A DNA stretch of 64,000 nt from Aeromicrobium piscarium. Its GTDB lineage: Bacteria > Actinomycetota > Actinomycetes > Propionibacteriales > Nocardioidaceae. The position numbers and the translations under genes were made by a program. Of the stretch, positions 36,056 through 43,508 are shown in pieces (position 1 is the stretch's first letter; every line of letters begins with the position of its first letter). The stretch covers positions 437,137 to 501,136 of the forward strand of contig NZ_VLNT01000001.1 in assembly GCF_007421815.1 (NCBI RefSeq), in the 5' to 3' direction. A model generated the notes under the pieces. The model was given only the letters and a program-made list of their open reading frames with translations, searched no databases and was not told the DNA's origin.

Positions 36056-37126
36056 ATGAGCGATCTGTTGTACTCCGATGTCGAGCTGTCGCTGCGCGAC
36101 AGCGTCCGCGCCGCGCTCAAGCGTCGTGCCCCGCAGGAGGCCACGGCCCGTCTCTACGACGATCCGTCCGCCGATCGGTCGGCGGCCTGGGACGCGCTCG
36201 CCCGCGACCTGGGGCTCGCGGGTCTCCTGATCTCCGAGGACCACGGCGGCGCCGGTGCGAGCGCACGGGAGGCCGCGGTGGTCCTCGAGGAGATCGGCCG
36301 CGCGGTCGCGCCCGTGCCGTTCCTGACCAGCGCGGTCATCGCCACGACGGCTCTCGCGGTCGCCGGCGATGAGACCGTCCTGTCGCGGCTGGCGGCGGGC
36401 GAGGTCACGGCGGTGCTCGTGCTCCCGTGGAGCGCCCGGGCCGGTGCTTGGCAGGCCGGAGAGCCGGGGGCGGACATCGGCCCGGTCGCCGGGGCCCTCG
36501 ATGCCGATCTCTTCGTGGTGCCCGTGGCGGGCGACGACGAGCTGGAGCTGCGGGTCTACTCCCGCGACGAGGTCGAGACGACCGCGCTGACCTCCCTCGA
36601 CATGAGCCGTCAGCTGGCGACGGTCCGGACGAAGGGCGACGGCCGTCTCGTCCTCGGCGGGACGAGTGCCGTCCAGGCGGTCGACGAGGCGCTCTCCACC
36701 GGACAGGCGTTGCTGGCCAGCGAGCAGTACGGCATCGCGTCCTGCTGCCTCGAGGCGACCGTGGACTACGTCAAGACCCGTATCCAGTTCGCCCGGCCCA
36801 TCGGCTCCTTCCAGGCGATCAAGCACCGGCTGGCGGATCTCTTCCTCCAGGTCACCCAGGCCGGGGCGGTGGCGCGCTATGCCGCCGACACGCGGGCACG
36901 TGGCGACGAGGACGCCGCCACGGCACAGGCGCTCGCGCAGGCCTACTGCTCCGATGTCGCCGTCCATGCCGCCGAGGAGGCCTTGCAGCTGCACGGTGGC
37001 ATCGGCATGACGTGGGAGCATCCCGTGCACCTCTATCTCAAACGAGCCAAGGCCGATCAGTTGGCGCTGGGCACCCCTGCCGTCCACCGCGCCGATCTCG
37101 CCGATCTCGTCGACCTGCCCGCCTGA
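36056..37126 (+). CDS. Acyl-CoA dehydrogenase, second subunit
   Basis: 356 residues with recognisable dehydrogenase regions: SEDHGGAGASAREAAVVLEEIG, RIQFARPIGSFQAIKHRLADL and QLHGGIGMTWEHPVHLYLKR. The usual xEGT glutamate region at the C-terminus is absent: the protein ends shortly after LGTPAVHRADLADLVDLPA. This fits a partner subunit of the FadE28/FadE29 sort, working with the preceding gene. ATG at 36056 chosen for its N-terminus MSDLLYSDVELSLRDS. Confidence 0.88.
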   Translation: MSDLLYSDVELSLRDSVRAALKRRAPQEATARLYDDPSADRSAAWDALARDLGLAGLLISEDHGGAGASAREAAVVLEEIGRAVAPVPFLTSAVIATTALAVAGDETVLSRLAAGEVTAVLVLPWSARAGAWQAGEPGADIGPVAGALDADLFVVPVAGDDELELRVYSRDEVETTALTSLDMSRQLATVRTKGDGRLVLGGTSAVQAVDEALSTGQALLASEQYGIASCCLEATVDYVKTRIQFARPIGSFQAIKHRLADLFLQVTQAGAVARYAADTRARGDEDAATAQALAQAYCSDVAVHAAEEALQLHGGIGMTWEHPVHLYLKRAKADQLALGTPAVHRADLADLVDLPA

Positions 37127-37142
37127 CCGACTAGGAGCATCC

Positions 37143-37913
37143 ATGGACCTCGATACCCTCTTCTCCCTCGACGGGCGCACGGCCATCGTCACCGGTGGCT
37201 CGCGCGGCATCGGCAAGATGATCGCCGAGGGCTATGTGCGTAGCGGCGTGCGCGTCTACATCACGGCCCGCAAGGCCGACGAATGCGAGGCCACCGCCCG
37301 CGAGCTGTCGGAGCTGGGCCACTGTGTGGCGCTGCCCGGTGATATCTCGACGACCGAGGGCATCGCCGATCTCGTCGCGCGGTACGGCGAGCTCGAGGAC
37401 TCCCTGGACATCCTCGTCAACAACGCCGGTGCGGCCTGGGGCGCACCCTTCGCGGAATTTCCCGAGTCCGGCTGGGACAAGGTCATGGACTTGAACGTGA
37501 AGACGCCGTTCTTCCTCACGCAGGCGCTCGCTCCGTTGTTCGCCCGGCGCAATGGCGATCATCTGGCCAAGGTCATCAACATCGCCTCGATCGACGGCAT
37601 CTCGCTCAACCCACAGGAGACGTACTCCTATCACGCCTCGAAGTCCGCGGTCATCCAGCTGACGCGGCGGATGGCGGTTCGGCTCGTCGAGGACGGCATC
37701 GTGGTCTCGGCGATCGCGCCGGGCGCCTTCGCCTCGCGGATGAACCAGGATGCCCGCGATCGTGCCGACGAGGTCGTGACCGGTGTCCCCTCGGGACGTA
37801 TCGGCACGCCCGAGGACATGGCGGGTGCCGCCATCTACCTGGCCTCTCGTGCGGGTGACTACGTCGTGGGCTCGACTCTGGTCGTCGACGGCGGTGTCAC
37901 GCACGCCCGCTGA
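37143..37913 (+). CDS. SDR family oxidoreductase, fatty acyl/3-hydroxyacyl type
   Basis: 256 residues. Cofactor motif TGGSRGIG (about 18-25), NNAG, a serine in INIASIDGIS and YSYHASK with the catalytic Tyr-Lys, then the C-terminal GSTLVVDGGVTHAR. It would oxidise or reduce a 3-hydroxy/3-oxo group with NAD(P). TAGGAG precedes the ATG. Its position behind two acyl-CoA dehydrogenases suggests 3-hydroxyacyl-CoA dehydrogenase activity, partnered by the MaoC hydratase on the other strand. Confidence 0.9.
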   Translation: MDLDTLFSLDGRTAIVTGGSRGIGKMIAEGYVRSGVRVYITARKADECEATARELSELGHCVALPGDISTTEGIADLVARYGELEDSLDILVNNAGAAWGAPFAEFPESGWDKVMDLNVKTPFFLTQALAPLFARRNGDHLAKVINIASIDGISLNPQETYSYHASKSAVIQLTRRMAVRLVEDGIVVSAIAPGAFASRMNQDARDRADEVVTGVPSGRIGTPEDMAGAAIYLASRAGDYVVGSTLVVDGGVTHAR

Positions 37914-37987
37914 GCGATGCGGTCGCCCGGCTCGGGCAAGATGGGTGCGGTGCGCCGCCGGACGGCGTGACGAGCAAGGAGGCGCGC

Positions 37988-38599
37988 GTGGCTGAGGACG
38001 ACAACCGACGGACACCGGTCACCCCACGGGGTGCCCGGACCCGGCAGGCGCTCATCGACGCCGCCCGGGTCGTGTTCGAGCGCGACGGCTATCTCGACGC
38101 GCGGCTGACCGACATCACGGCGGAGGCCCGCTGCTCGACAGGGTCGTTCTACACCTATTTCACCAGCAAGGAGGAGATCTTCGCCGCCGTCATGGAGATG
38201 ACGAAGAACGAGATGCTCCATCCGGGGGTGTCGAGGGTCAGTGAGGACGACGACCCGGTGGCGGTGATCGCGGCCAGCAACCGGAGCTATTTCGAGAGCT
38301 ACCGCCGCAATGCCAAGCTGATGCAGCTGCTGGAGCAGGTGGCCAATGTCGATCCGCGGGTGCGGGAGGTGCGCCAGGAGCGCGCGCGGGCCTTCGTGGA
38401 GCGCAACGCCCGCAGCATCGCCGACCTGCAGGAGCGCGGGCTCGTCGACCCCGACCTCGACTCGCTGGTGGCCTCGTGGGCGCTGTCGAGCATGGTCAGC
38501 CGACTAGCGTTCAGCGCCTTCGTCCTGAAGGAGATCCCCGATGGCGATCACCTCGTCGACACCTGCACCCGGTTGTGGTGCAATGCGCTACGCCTGTGA
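37988..38599 (+). CDS. TetR family regulator of the acyl-CoA dehydrogenase operon
   Basis: 203 residues. Helix-turn-helix: GARTRQALIDAARVVFERDGY and DITAEARCSTGSFYTYFTSKEEIF. The ligand domain resembles the TetR proteins at 23755 and 50404 (NEMLHPG, LMQLLEQVANVDPR). GTG at 37988 behind AAGGAGG is preferred over a GTG at 37967. Last gene of the plus-strand operon, closed by a strong hairpin. Confidence 0.9.
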   Translation: MAEDDNRRTPVTPRGARTRQALIDAARVVFERDGYLDARLTDITAEARCSTGSFYTYFTSKEEIFAAVMEMTKNEMLHPGVSRVSEDDDPVAVIAASNRSYFESYRRNAKLMQLLEQVANVDPRVREVRQERARAFVERNARSIADLQERGLVDPDLDSLVASWALSSMVSRLAFSAFVLKEIPDGDHLVDTCTRLWCNALRL

Positions 38600-38614
38600 C
38601 GGGTGAGACATGAG

Positions 38615-38650
38615 CGAGGGGCGGCGGGGATGACTCCCCGCCGCCCCTCG
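38615..38650. terminator. Bidirectional terminator
   Basis: CGAGGGGCGGCGGGGA and TCCCCGCCGCCCCTCG are exact complements (16 bp, loop TGAC), placed between two convergent genes; it can serve both. Confidence 0.85.
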
Positions 38651-38665
38651 TGATCGGGCTGGACG

Positions 38666-39898
38666 TCAGCCGGCCGCGACGCTCTCGCGCATCCGCTTGA
38701 GCTCGCCGCGGGCGATGGTGCGCTTGTGCACCTCGTCGGGTCCGTCGGCGATCCGCAGCGTCCGCTGGTGCGCGTAGAAGCCCGCGAGCGGGACGTCATC
38801 GGTGACGCCGGCGCCGCCGTGCACCTGGATCGCCCGATCGATGATCTTGAGGGCCACCTGCGGGCCGGCGACCTTGATGGCCGCGATCTCGGTCCGCGCC
38901 TTCTGGTTCCCGACGGTGTCCATCAGCCAGGCGGTCTTGAGGGTCAGCAGTCGGATCATCTCGATATCGATGCGGGCCTCGGCGATCCAGTCCTGGATAT
39001 TGGAGCGGTTGGCCACCGGCTCGCCGAAGGTGACGCGTTCCTGCGCGCGGCTGATCATCAGGTCCAGTGCGCGCTCGGCCATGCCGATCGAGCGCATGCA
39101 GTGGTGGATCCGCCCCGGCCCGAGGCGCGCCTGGCTGATCATGAAGCCGTCGCCCTCGCCGGCCAGCAGCGCCGTTGTCGGCACCCGGACGTCCTCGAAG
39201 AGAATCTCGGCATGACCCTCGCGGTCCTGGTAACCGAAGACCGGCAGCCCGCGCACGATGGTCACCCCGGGGGTGTCGAGCGGCACCACCATCATCGACT
39301 GCTGGCGGTGGGTCGCCGCCTGCGGATCGGTCTTGCCCATGACGATGAGGACCCGGCAGTTCGCGTGCAGCGCATTCGAGGCGAACCACTTGCGCCCGTT
39401 GAGCACGTACTCGTCACCGTCGCGGGTCATCGAGAGCTGGACATTGGTGGCATCGGAGCTGGCGACGGCCGGCTCGGTCATGCAGAAGGCCGAGGCCATC
39501 TCGCCCGCCAGGAGGGGCTTGAGGTACTTCTCCTTGTGCTCATCGGTGCCGAAGAGCTGGAGCACCTCCATGTTGCCGGTGTCGGGGGCATTGCAGTTGC
39601 AGGCCTCGGGGGCCAGATGCGGGCTCCGGCCCATGATCTCCGCGAGCGGGGCGTAGTCGAGATTGCTGAGACCGGGCGAGCCCCACTCCTCGTTCTGGTG
39701 GGGGTGGAAGAGGTTCCACAGGCCACGCGAGCGGGCCTCGGCCTTGAGCTCCTCGAGCACCGGCGGGTGGAAGTTCGGATTGCCCGACTCGGCCATCTGC
39801 GTGTGATAGACGCTCTCGGAGGGGTAGACGTGCTCGTCCATGAAGGCGAGCAGCTTGTCCTGATATTCGCGGCTGCGCTCGGAGAAGGTGAATTCCAT
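38666..39898 (-). CDS. Acyl-CoA dehydrogenase, ACAD10/11-like
   Basis: 410 residues. AFCMTEPAVASSDATNVQ replaces the usual TEPxxGSD signature, typical of the ACAD10/11-like branch, and the C-terminus has VHGGAGVTDDVPLAGFYAHQRTLRIADGPDEVH. The N-terminus MEFTFSERSREYQDKLLAFMDEHVYP is also of that branch. These oxidise unusual acyl-CoAs, some phosphorylated on a 4-hydroxyl group; the substrate here is not known. Second gene of a minus-strand pair behind the hydratase-like gene, 41 bases away. Confidence 0.9.
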   Translation of the reverse strand: MEFTFSERSREYQDKLLAFMDEHVYPSESVYHTQMAESGNPNFHPPVLEELKAEARSRGLWNLFHPHQNEEWGSPGLSNLDYAPLAEIMGRSPHLAPEACNCNAPDTGNMEVLQLFGTDEHKEKYLKPLLAGEMASAFCMTEPAVASSDATNVQLSMTRDGDEYVLNGRKWFASNALHANCRVLIVMGKTDPQAATHRQQSMMVVPLDTPGVTIVRGLPVFGYQDREGHAEILFEDVRVPTTALLAGEGDGFMISQARLGPGRIHHCMRSIGMAERALDLMISRAQERVTFGEPVANRSNIQDWIAEARIDIEMIRLLTLKTAWLMDTVGNQKARTEIAAIKVAGPQVALKIIDRAIQVHGGAGVTDDVPLAGFYAHQRTLRIADGPDEVHKRTIARGELKRMRESVAAG

Positions 39899-39939
39899 GG
39901 TGTTCCTCTCGGTCGCCGGCGATCTTCGCCGGCTCGGGG

Positions 39940-40764
39940 TCAGGGGGTGTGCCAGCCTTGGGGGAAGGTCGGCGTCTGCTTGTCGACGAAGGCGCGCACG
40001 GCGGCGATGTGATCGGCGGTGAGCCCGGTCTGCTTGTGACGGGGCACCTCGGCGTCCATCGAGGAGTCCAGGTCCACCAGTGGTGCCTCGAGCAGGTTGA
40101 GCTTCATGCCCTCCAGCGCGTGCGAGGGGCCTTCGGCGAGCTGCCGCGCGAGCTGTGCGGTCCGTTCGTCGAGGTCGTCCTCCTCGACGAGCCAGTTCAG
40201 CAGTCCGAGTCCGACCGCCTCCTCGCCACGTACGCGGGGGGAGAGGAACATCAGCTCACGGGCCTTGGCGGGTCCGACCAGGTGATGCAGCAACCAGGCG
40301 GCGCCGAAGTCTCCGGCCAGTCCGACCCCCGCGAAGGCGGTCGCGAAGACGCTGCGCGGTGTGCCGATGCGCAGGTCGGCCGCGAGCGCCAGTCCCAGGC
40401 CGGCTCCGGCCGCCGCGCCGCCGATCGAGGCGAGCACCGGCTTGGGAAAGCGGTGGAGGGCACCGACGGTGCGTCGCTGGTGTTCCTGCTGAGCCCGGAT
40501 CGCGTCGAGGTCGACCTGCTCGGCGCCATTGCCCTCACCGCCGCGCTCATCGAAGTCGCGGACATCGCCGCCGGAGCAGAAGGCTCGCCCCGCGCCCCGG
40601 ATGACGACGGCGCCGACGTCGGACGAGGTGCTCATCGCGTCGAGCGTCGAGGCGAGGCCCTCGATCATCTCCACGGAGAGGGCATTGCGCCGATCGGCGC
40701 GGTTGAGGGTGATCGTCCCGACACCGTCGGCGATCTCGCTGAGGACGTGCGGCTCCTGCTCCAT
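39940..40764 (-). CDS. Enoyl-CoA hydratase/isomerase family protein
   Basis: 274 residues of the crotonase fold: GVGTITLNRADRRNALS, AFCSGGDVRDF (oxyanion hole) and VLASIGGAAAGAGLGLALAADLRI. The two glutamates of classical enoyl-CoA hydratase are not seen at their expected places (glycine in GAGLGLAL, phenylalanine in FATAFAG), while an aspartate occurs in GLAGDFGAA as in some isomerases. So the reaction may not be simple hydration. First gene of the operon; a good promoter and the TTCAAGTT motif lie upstream. Confidence 0.88.
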   Translation of the reverse strand: MEQEPHVLSEIADGVGTITLNRADRRNALSVEMIEGLASTLDAMSTSSDVGAVVIRGAGRAFCSGGDVRDFDERGGEGNGAEQVDLDAIRAQQEHQRRTVGALHRFPKPVLASIGGAAAGAGLGLALAADLRIGTPRSVFATAFAGVGLAGDFGAAWLLHHLVGPAKARELMFLSPRVRGEEAVGLGLLNWLVEEDDLDERTAQLARQLAEGPSHALEGMKLNLLEAPLVDLDSSMDAEVPRHKQTGLTADHIAAVRAFVDKQTPTFPQGWHTP

Positions 40765-40787
40765 CGGCCTGCCTTCGAAAAATAAGA

Positions 40788-40837
40788 TGAGTTCAAGTTC
40801 AACTTGGACGGTAGTCGTCCGGCGCGGGATCGGTCAA
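40788..40837 (-). promoter_or_regulatory. Promoter and operator of the hydratase/dehydrogenase operon
   Basis: On the minus strand TTGACC (40832-40837) and TACCGT (40808-40813) are 18 bases apart. The start point would fall on the palindrome CAAGTTCAACTTG (40794-40806), part of TGAGTTCAAGTT that is repeated at 34760. A repressor sitting there would block initiation. Confidence 0.6.
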
Positions 40838-40857
40838 GACGGTGTCCGGGTCGCTGC

Positions 40858-41445
40858 TCAGGGGCGGGTGACCGAGAGGATGCGGAACCCCTTCGCGCTC
40901 GCCTCGCGACGGGTAGGGAAGCCCTGCTGCTCCAGCCAACGCTGCAGGGAGTCGGCGCCGAGGTTCTTGCCCACCACCAGTCGCGCCTCACCGGAGCGGG
41001 ACAATCGCGGCAGCCAGGTCAGCAGCAGCTCGTGCAGCGCCTCCTTGCCGATGCGGATCGGGGGATTGGACCAGATCGCATCGAAGGTCACGTCGGCCGG
41101 TACCTCGTCCGGGCGGGCGGCGCGCACCGCGAGCGCGTGGCGCTCAGCATTGCGGCGGGTCAGGTCGAGCGCGCGCTCGTTGACGTCGACGGCCCAGACG
41201 TCGAGCCCCTCTCCGGCCAGGGAACAGGCGATCGGGCCCCAGCCGCAGCCGAGGTCGAGGACGGTGGCCGGGGCGAGCGGGGGCGTGCTGTGCTGGAGCA
41301 GCAGGGCCGTCGCCTTGTCCAGCGCGCCGTGGGCGAAGACCCCGCCGGAGGTCGTGTACCGGCGCTGGGTGCCCCATACGGTGACCGTCGTCTCGCGCTC
41401 GTCGGCCGCCGACGACGGGTCGGCCTCGAAGTACTGCTCACCCAC
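40858..41445 (-). CDS. Class I methyltransferase, RsmC/RlmG-like
   Basis: 195 residues. S-adenosylmethionine motif DLGCGWGPIACSLA, the adenosine-binding aspartate in AVDVNERAL, and the catalytic NPPIRIGK of base-N-methyltransferases, which matches the guanine-N2 enzymes of 16S/23S rRNA (RsmC type). FAHGALDKATALLL is another mark of that group. GTG start at 41445; TAGTCT stands six bases before it on the coding strand, so the mRNA is probably leaderless. The exact rRNA target is inference. Confidence 0.88.
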   Translation of the reverse strand: MGEQYFEADPSSAADERETTVTVWGTQRRYTTSGGVFAHGALDKATALLLQHSTPPLAPATVLDLGCGWGPIACSLAGEGLDVWAVDVNERALDLTRRNAERHALAVRAARPDEVPADVTFDAIWSNPPIRIGKEALHELLLTWLPRLSRSGEARLVVGKNLGADSLQRWLEQQGFPTRREASAKGFRILSVTRP

Positions 41446-41482
41446 CGTCCCAGACTAGGCCGTGCGCCCCGCGGCCACCTGG

Positions 41483-41577
41483 GGCGGTGTGTGGTCAACC
41501 AGGCGGGCCGGCGCCGGTGGCTGGTGGCTCACCACTCGATCGGCGGGCGGGGGACCGGTGTTGATGGCTCACCGCCC
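41483..41577. repeat. Intergenic repeats related to the GGCGGT-N-TCAACC family
   Basis: GGCGGTGTGTGGTCAACC (41483) is followed 30 bases later by a GCCGGT copy (41513) and at the end by an inverted copy whose complement reads GGCGGTGAGCCATCAACACC (to 41577). The inverted copy shares GCGGTGAGCCATC with the repeats at 62956, linking the elements. It fills the gap between the methyltransferase and MmcQ genes. Confidence 0.65.
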
Positions 41578-41588
41578 CCGGGTTGGCG

Positions 41589-41951
41589 TCAGCGAGTTTC
41601 GTGCTCGGCGAGCCAGGCCTTGCGGACCCGTGGCTTGGCGACGGCCAGCCACGCCTCGGTCAAGAGCTCGCGCAGTTCGTCGGCGTCGGCCTCTCCCGGG
41701 CGGACGAGCACAGCATTCGTGCCGAACTTCCGGAAGTGGTCGATCGTGTAGTACGGCGCATCGGGATCGCCGAGCAGGGCCTCGAGCTCATCCGGGGCGA
41801 CCTTGAACGCTACCGAGCCGGGACTGTCCGGGGCGTCGCGCCACCAGGCGACCAGCACACCTCCGGCCTTCACCGCCGGCATGTTCCAGGTGGTCGTGAG
41901 CTCGGTCGAGGGGAACTCCAGCAGGTAGGCCACGATCTCGTCCCAGGTCAT
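41589..41951 (-). CDS. MmcQ/YjbR family protein
   Basis: 120 residues: MTWDEIVAYLLEFPSTELTTTW, FKVAPDELEALL, YYTIDHFRKFGTNAVLV and a C-terminal WLAVAKPRVRKAWLAEH are typical of this small double-wing-like fold, annotated as DNA-binding though no function is established. Lies just downstream of the Nudix gene on the same strand, three bases apart. Confidence 0.85.
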   Translation of the reverse strand: MTWDEIVAYLLEFPSTELTTTWNMPAVKAGGVLVAWWRDAPDSPGSVAFKVAPDELEALLGDPDAPYYTIDHFRKFGTNAVLVRPGEADADELRELLTEAWLAVAKPRVRKAWLAEHETR

Positions 41952-41954
41952 GGC

Positions 41955-42416
41955 TCAGTGTGGCACCGACTGCGCCCAGCGGTCGAGGAGCTCGCGTTGC
42001 CCGGCGACGATGCGCTCGCCGGCCTCGGCAGGGGAGAACCAGGCGACGCGGTCGACCTCGGGGAAGTCCTGTTCCTGTCCGGATCTCGGTGGCCAGACCA
42101 TCGTGAAGGTGCCGGGGTTGATCGTCGCCGGATCGAGATCGTGCTCGACCGTCCAGGCGTGGACGATCTTGCGGGACTGCCGGATCGTGCCGAGCGAGAT
42201 GTAGGGTCCGTCCGGTGCCGGCAGGCCCAGCTCCTCGGTGAACTCGCGTAGCGCGCACGCCAGCGGCTCCTCGTCCGACTCGATCTCGCCCTTGGGGATC
42301 GACCACGCTCCGGCGTCCTTGCGCGACCAGAAGGGCCCGCCCATGTGCCCGAGGAGGATCTCGGCGATGTCCGCCCGCCGGCGGTACAGCAGCAGCCCGG
42401 CGCTCTCGACGGTCAT
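41955..42416 (-). CDS. Nudix hydrolase
   Basis: 153 residues. Complete Nudix box: GEIESDEEPLACALREFTEE followed by LGL, i.e. Gx5Ex7REUxEExGU. The N-terminal ESAGLLLYRRRADIAEILLGHMGGPFW and the SIPKGE motif suggest the bis(nucleosidyl)-tetraphosphatase/Ap4A-like or dNTP-type branch. Start ATG at 42416 just after the truA stop; a longer frame to 42485 would overlap truA. Confidence 0.9.
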   Translation of the reverse strand: MTVESAGLLLYRRRADIAEILLGHMGGPFWSRKDAGAWSIPKGEIESDEEPLACALREFTEELGLPAPDGPYISLGTIRQSRKIVHAWTVEHDLDPATINPGTFTMVWPPRSGQEQDFPEVDRVAWFSPAEAGERIVAGQRELLDRWAQSVPH

Positions 42417-42423
42417 GAGCGGC

Positions 42424-43224
42424 TCACGGCCGCCCGTCGCGGCGCTGTCGTGCCTCGGTGACCCGCGCGGCGAGGCCGTCGGCATCGGGATACCGCACCT
42501 CTTCGAGGACGAGGCCGTGGGCGGGCATGACCTTCACGCGCGGGTCACGTCGCCCCGCAGCCAGGATCTCGGCGGCGAACTCGGGCGGGTACCGGCGCTC
42601 GCCGACGGCCACGAGGCAGCCCATGAGCGAGCGCACCATCGAGTGGCAGAAGGCATCGGCGCGGACGGTGGTCGCCAGCGTCTCCCCGCCGCGGACGGTC
42701 CGCAGATCCAGCAGCGTGCGGATGGTGGTGGCGCCGTCACGCCGCTTGCAGAAGGCGGCGAAGTCGTGCTCTCCGAGCAGGTGCCGCGCGGCGGCGTTCA
42801 TCAGCTCGACGTCCAGCGGCCGGGGCTGCGCCACGATCATGCCCCGGGCCAGCGGATCGGGGCCGGCCGGGTGGTCGGTCATGCGGTAGACATAGCGGCG
42901 TTCGAGGGCGGCGAAGCGCGCGTCGAAGTGCTCGGGAGCCTGCGTGACGGACTTGATGCGGATGTCCGCGGGGGCGATCCGGCGCAGCCGCCGCTCCACC
43001 ACGCCCGGATGCGAGTCGACGTCCACGTGGGCCACCTGGCCTCGTGCGTGCACCCCGGCGTCGGTGCGCCCGGCGCAGGTGACGGCGGGCGGTTCGGGCA
43101 GTCGCAGCACGGTGCGGAGAGCCTGTTCCAGCTCGCCCTGCACGGTGCGCAGGCCGGGCTGGGCTGCCCACCCCTTGAAGTCGGTTCCGTCGTAGGCCAG
43201 GTCGATCCGCATCCGCATCCGCAC
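42424..43224 (-). CDS. truA: tRNA pseudouridine synthase A
   Basis: 266 residues. Catalytic D55 in AGRTDAGVHARGQVAH, with YDGTDFKGWA near the start and FCHSMVRSLMGCLV later, all TruA marks. It converts U38-40 of tRNA anticodon arms to pseudouridine. Start codons GTG (43224), ATG (43218) and ATG (43212) are all in frame; TAGGAT six bases before the GTG fits a leaderless start there. In many actinobacteria truA follows rplQ; here it is 23 kb away. Confidence 0.95.
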   Translation of the reverse strand: MRMRMRIDLAYDGTDFKGWAAQPGLRTVQGELEQALRTVLRLPEPPAVTCAGRTDAGVHARGQVAHVDVDSHPGVVERRLRRIAPADIRIKSVTQAPEHFDARFAALERRYVYRMTDHPAGPDPLARGMIVAQPRPLDVELMNAAARHLLGEHDFAAFCKRRDGATTIRTLLDLRTVRGGETLATTVRADAFCHSMVRSLMGCLVAVGERRYPPEFAAEILAAGRRDPRVKVMPAHGLVLEEVRYPDADGLAARVTEARQRRDGRP

Positions 43225-43375
43225 CGCACCATCCTAGAGGCCGTCCTCGATCCGGTCGTGGCGCTGGCGGGATGGTCGTTCGGGTGGGTTTTCGTCTGGC
43301 CTTCTCGGGTGGATCGGTGCGCGGCGCAGGGCCCGTGAGCGCCGTTTCTGCTCTGGTCCCAGGGGAAAAGCGGGC

Positions 43376-43448
43376 TCTCGAAACTCTACTCGAGAATCTA
43401 TTGACTTTAAAAAAAATCTATGATGCATAGTTGAAACAAGATTCAGTT
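43376..43448 (+). promoter_or_regulatory. AT-rich promoter region of the ABC transporter operon
   Basis: TTGACT (43401-43406) with CATAGT (43426-43431) or TGCATA downstream forms the likely promoter in an unusually AT-rich patch with eight consecutive A. AGTTGAAACAAGATTCAGTT (43429-43448) has the TTGAA-N6-TTC geometry of the sites at 19712 and 34751. Two more small palindromes are TCTCGA-N8-TCGAGA (43376-43395) and CTATGATGCATAG (43418-43430). Confidence 0.5.
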
Positions 43449-43508
43449 ATGAGTAGGGTCACACCACCGCTTGACAATGTGATCTACCTCATAGCCCTTG
43501 GAGTGGCC

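Noticed and set aside
43471-43476. TTGACA as the promoter of the ABC operon
   Set aside because: The hexamer is perfect, but no TANNNT box lies 16-18 bases downstream, and the binding-protein ATG is only 33 bases after it. The AT-rich region at 43401 is the better candidate.
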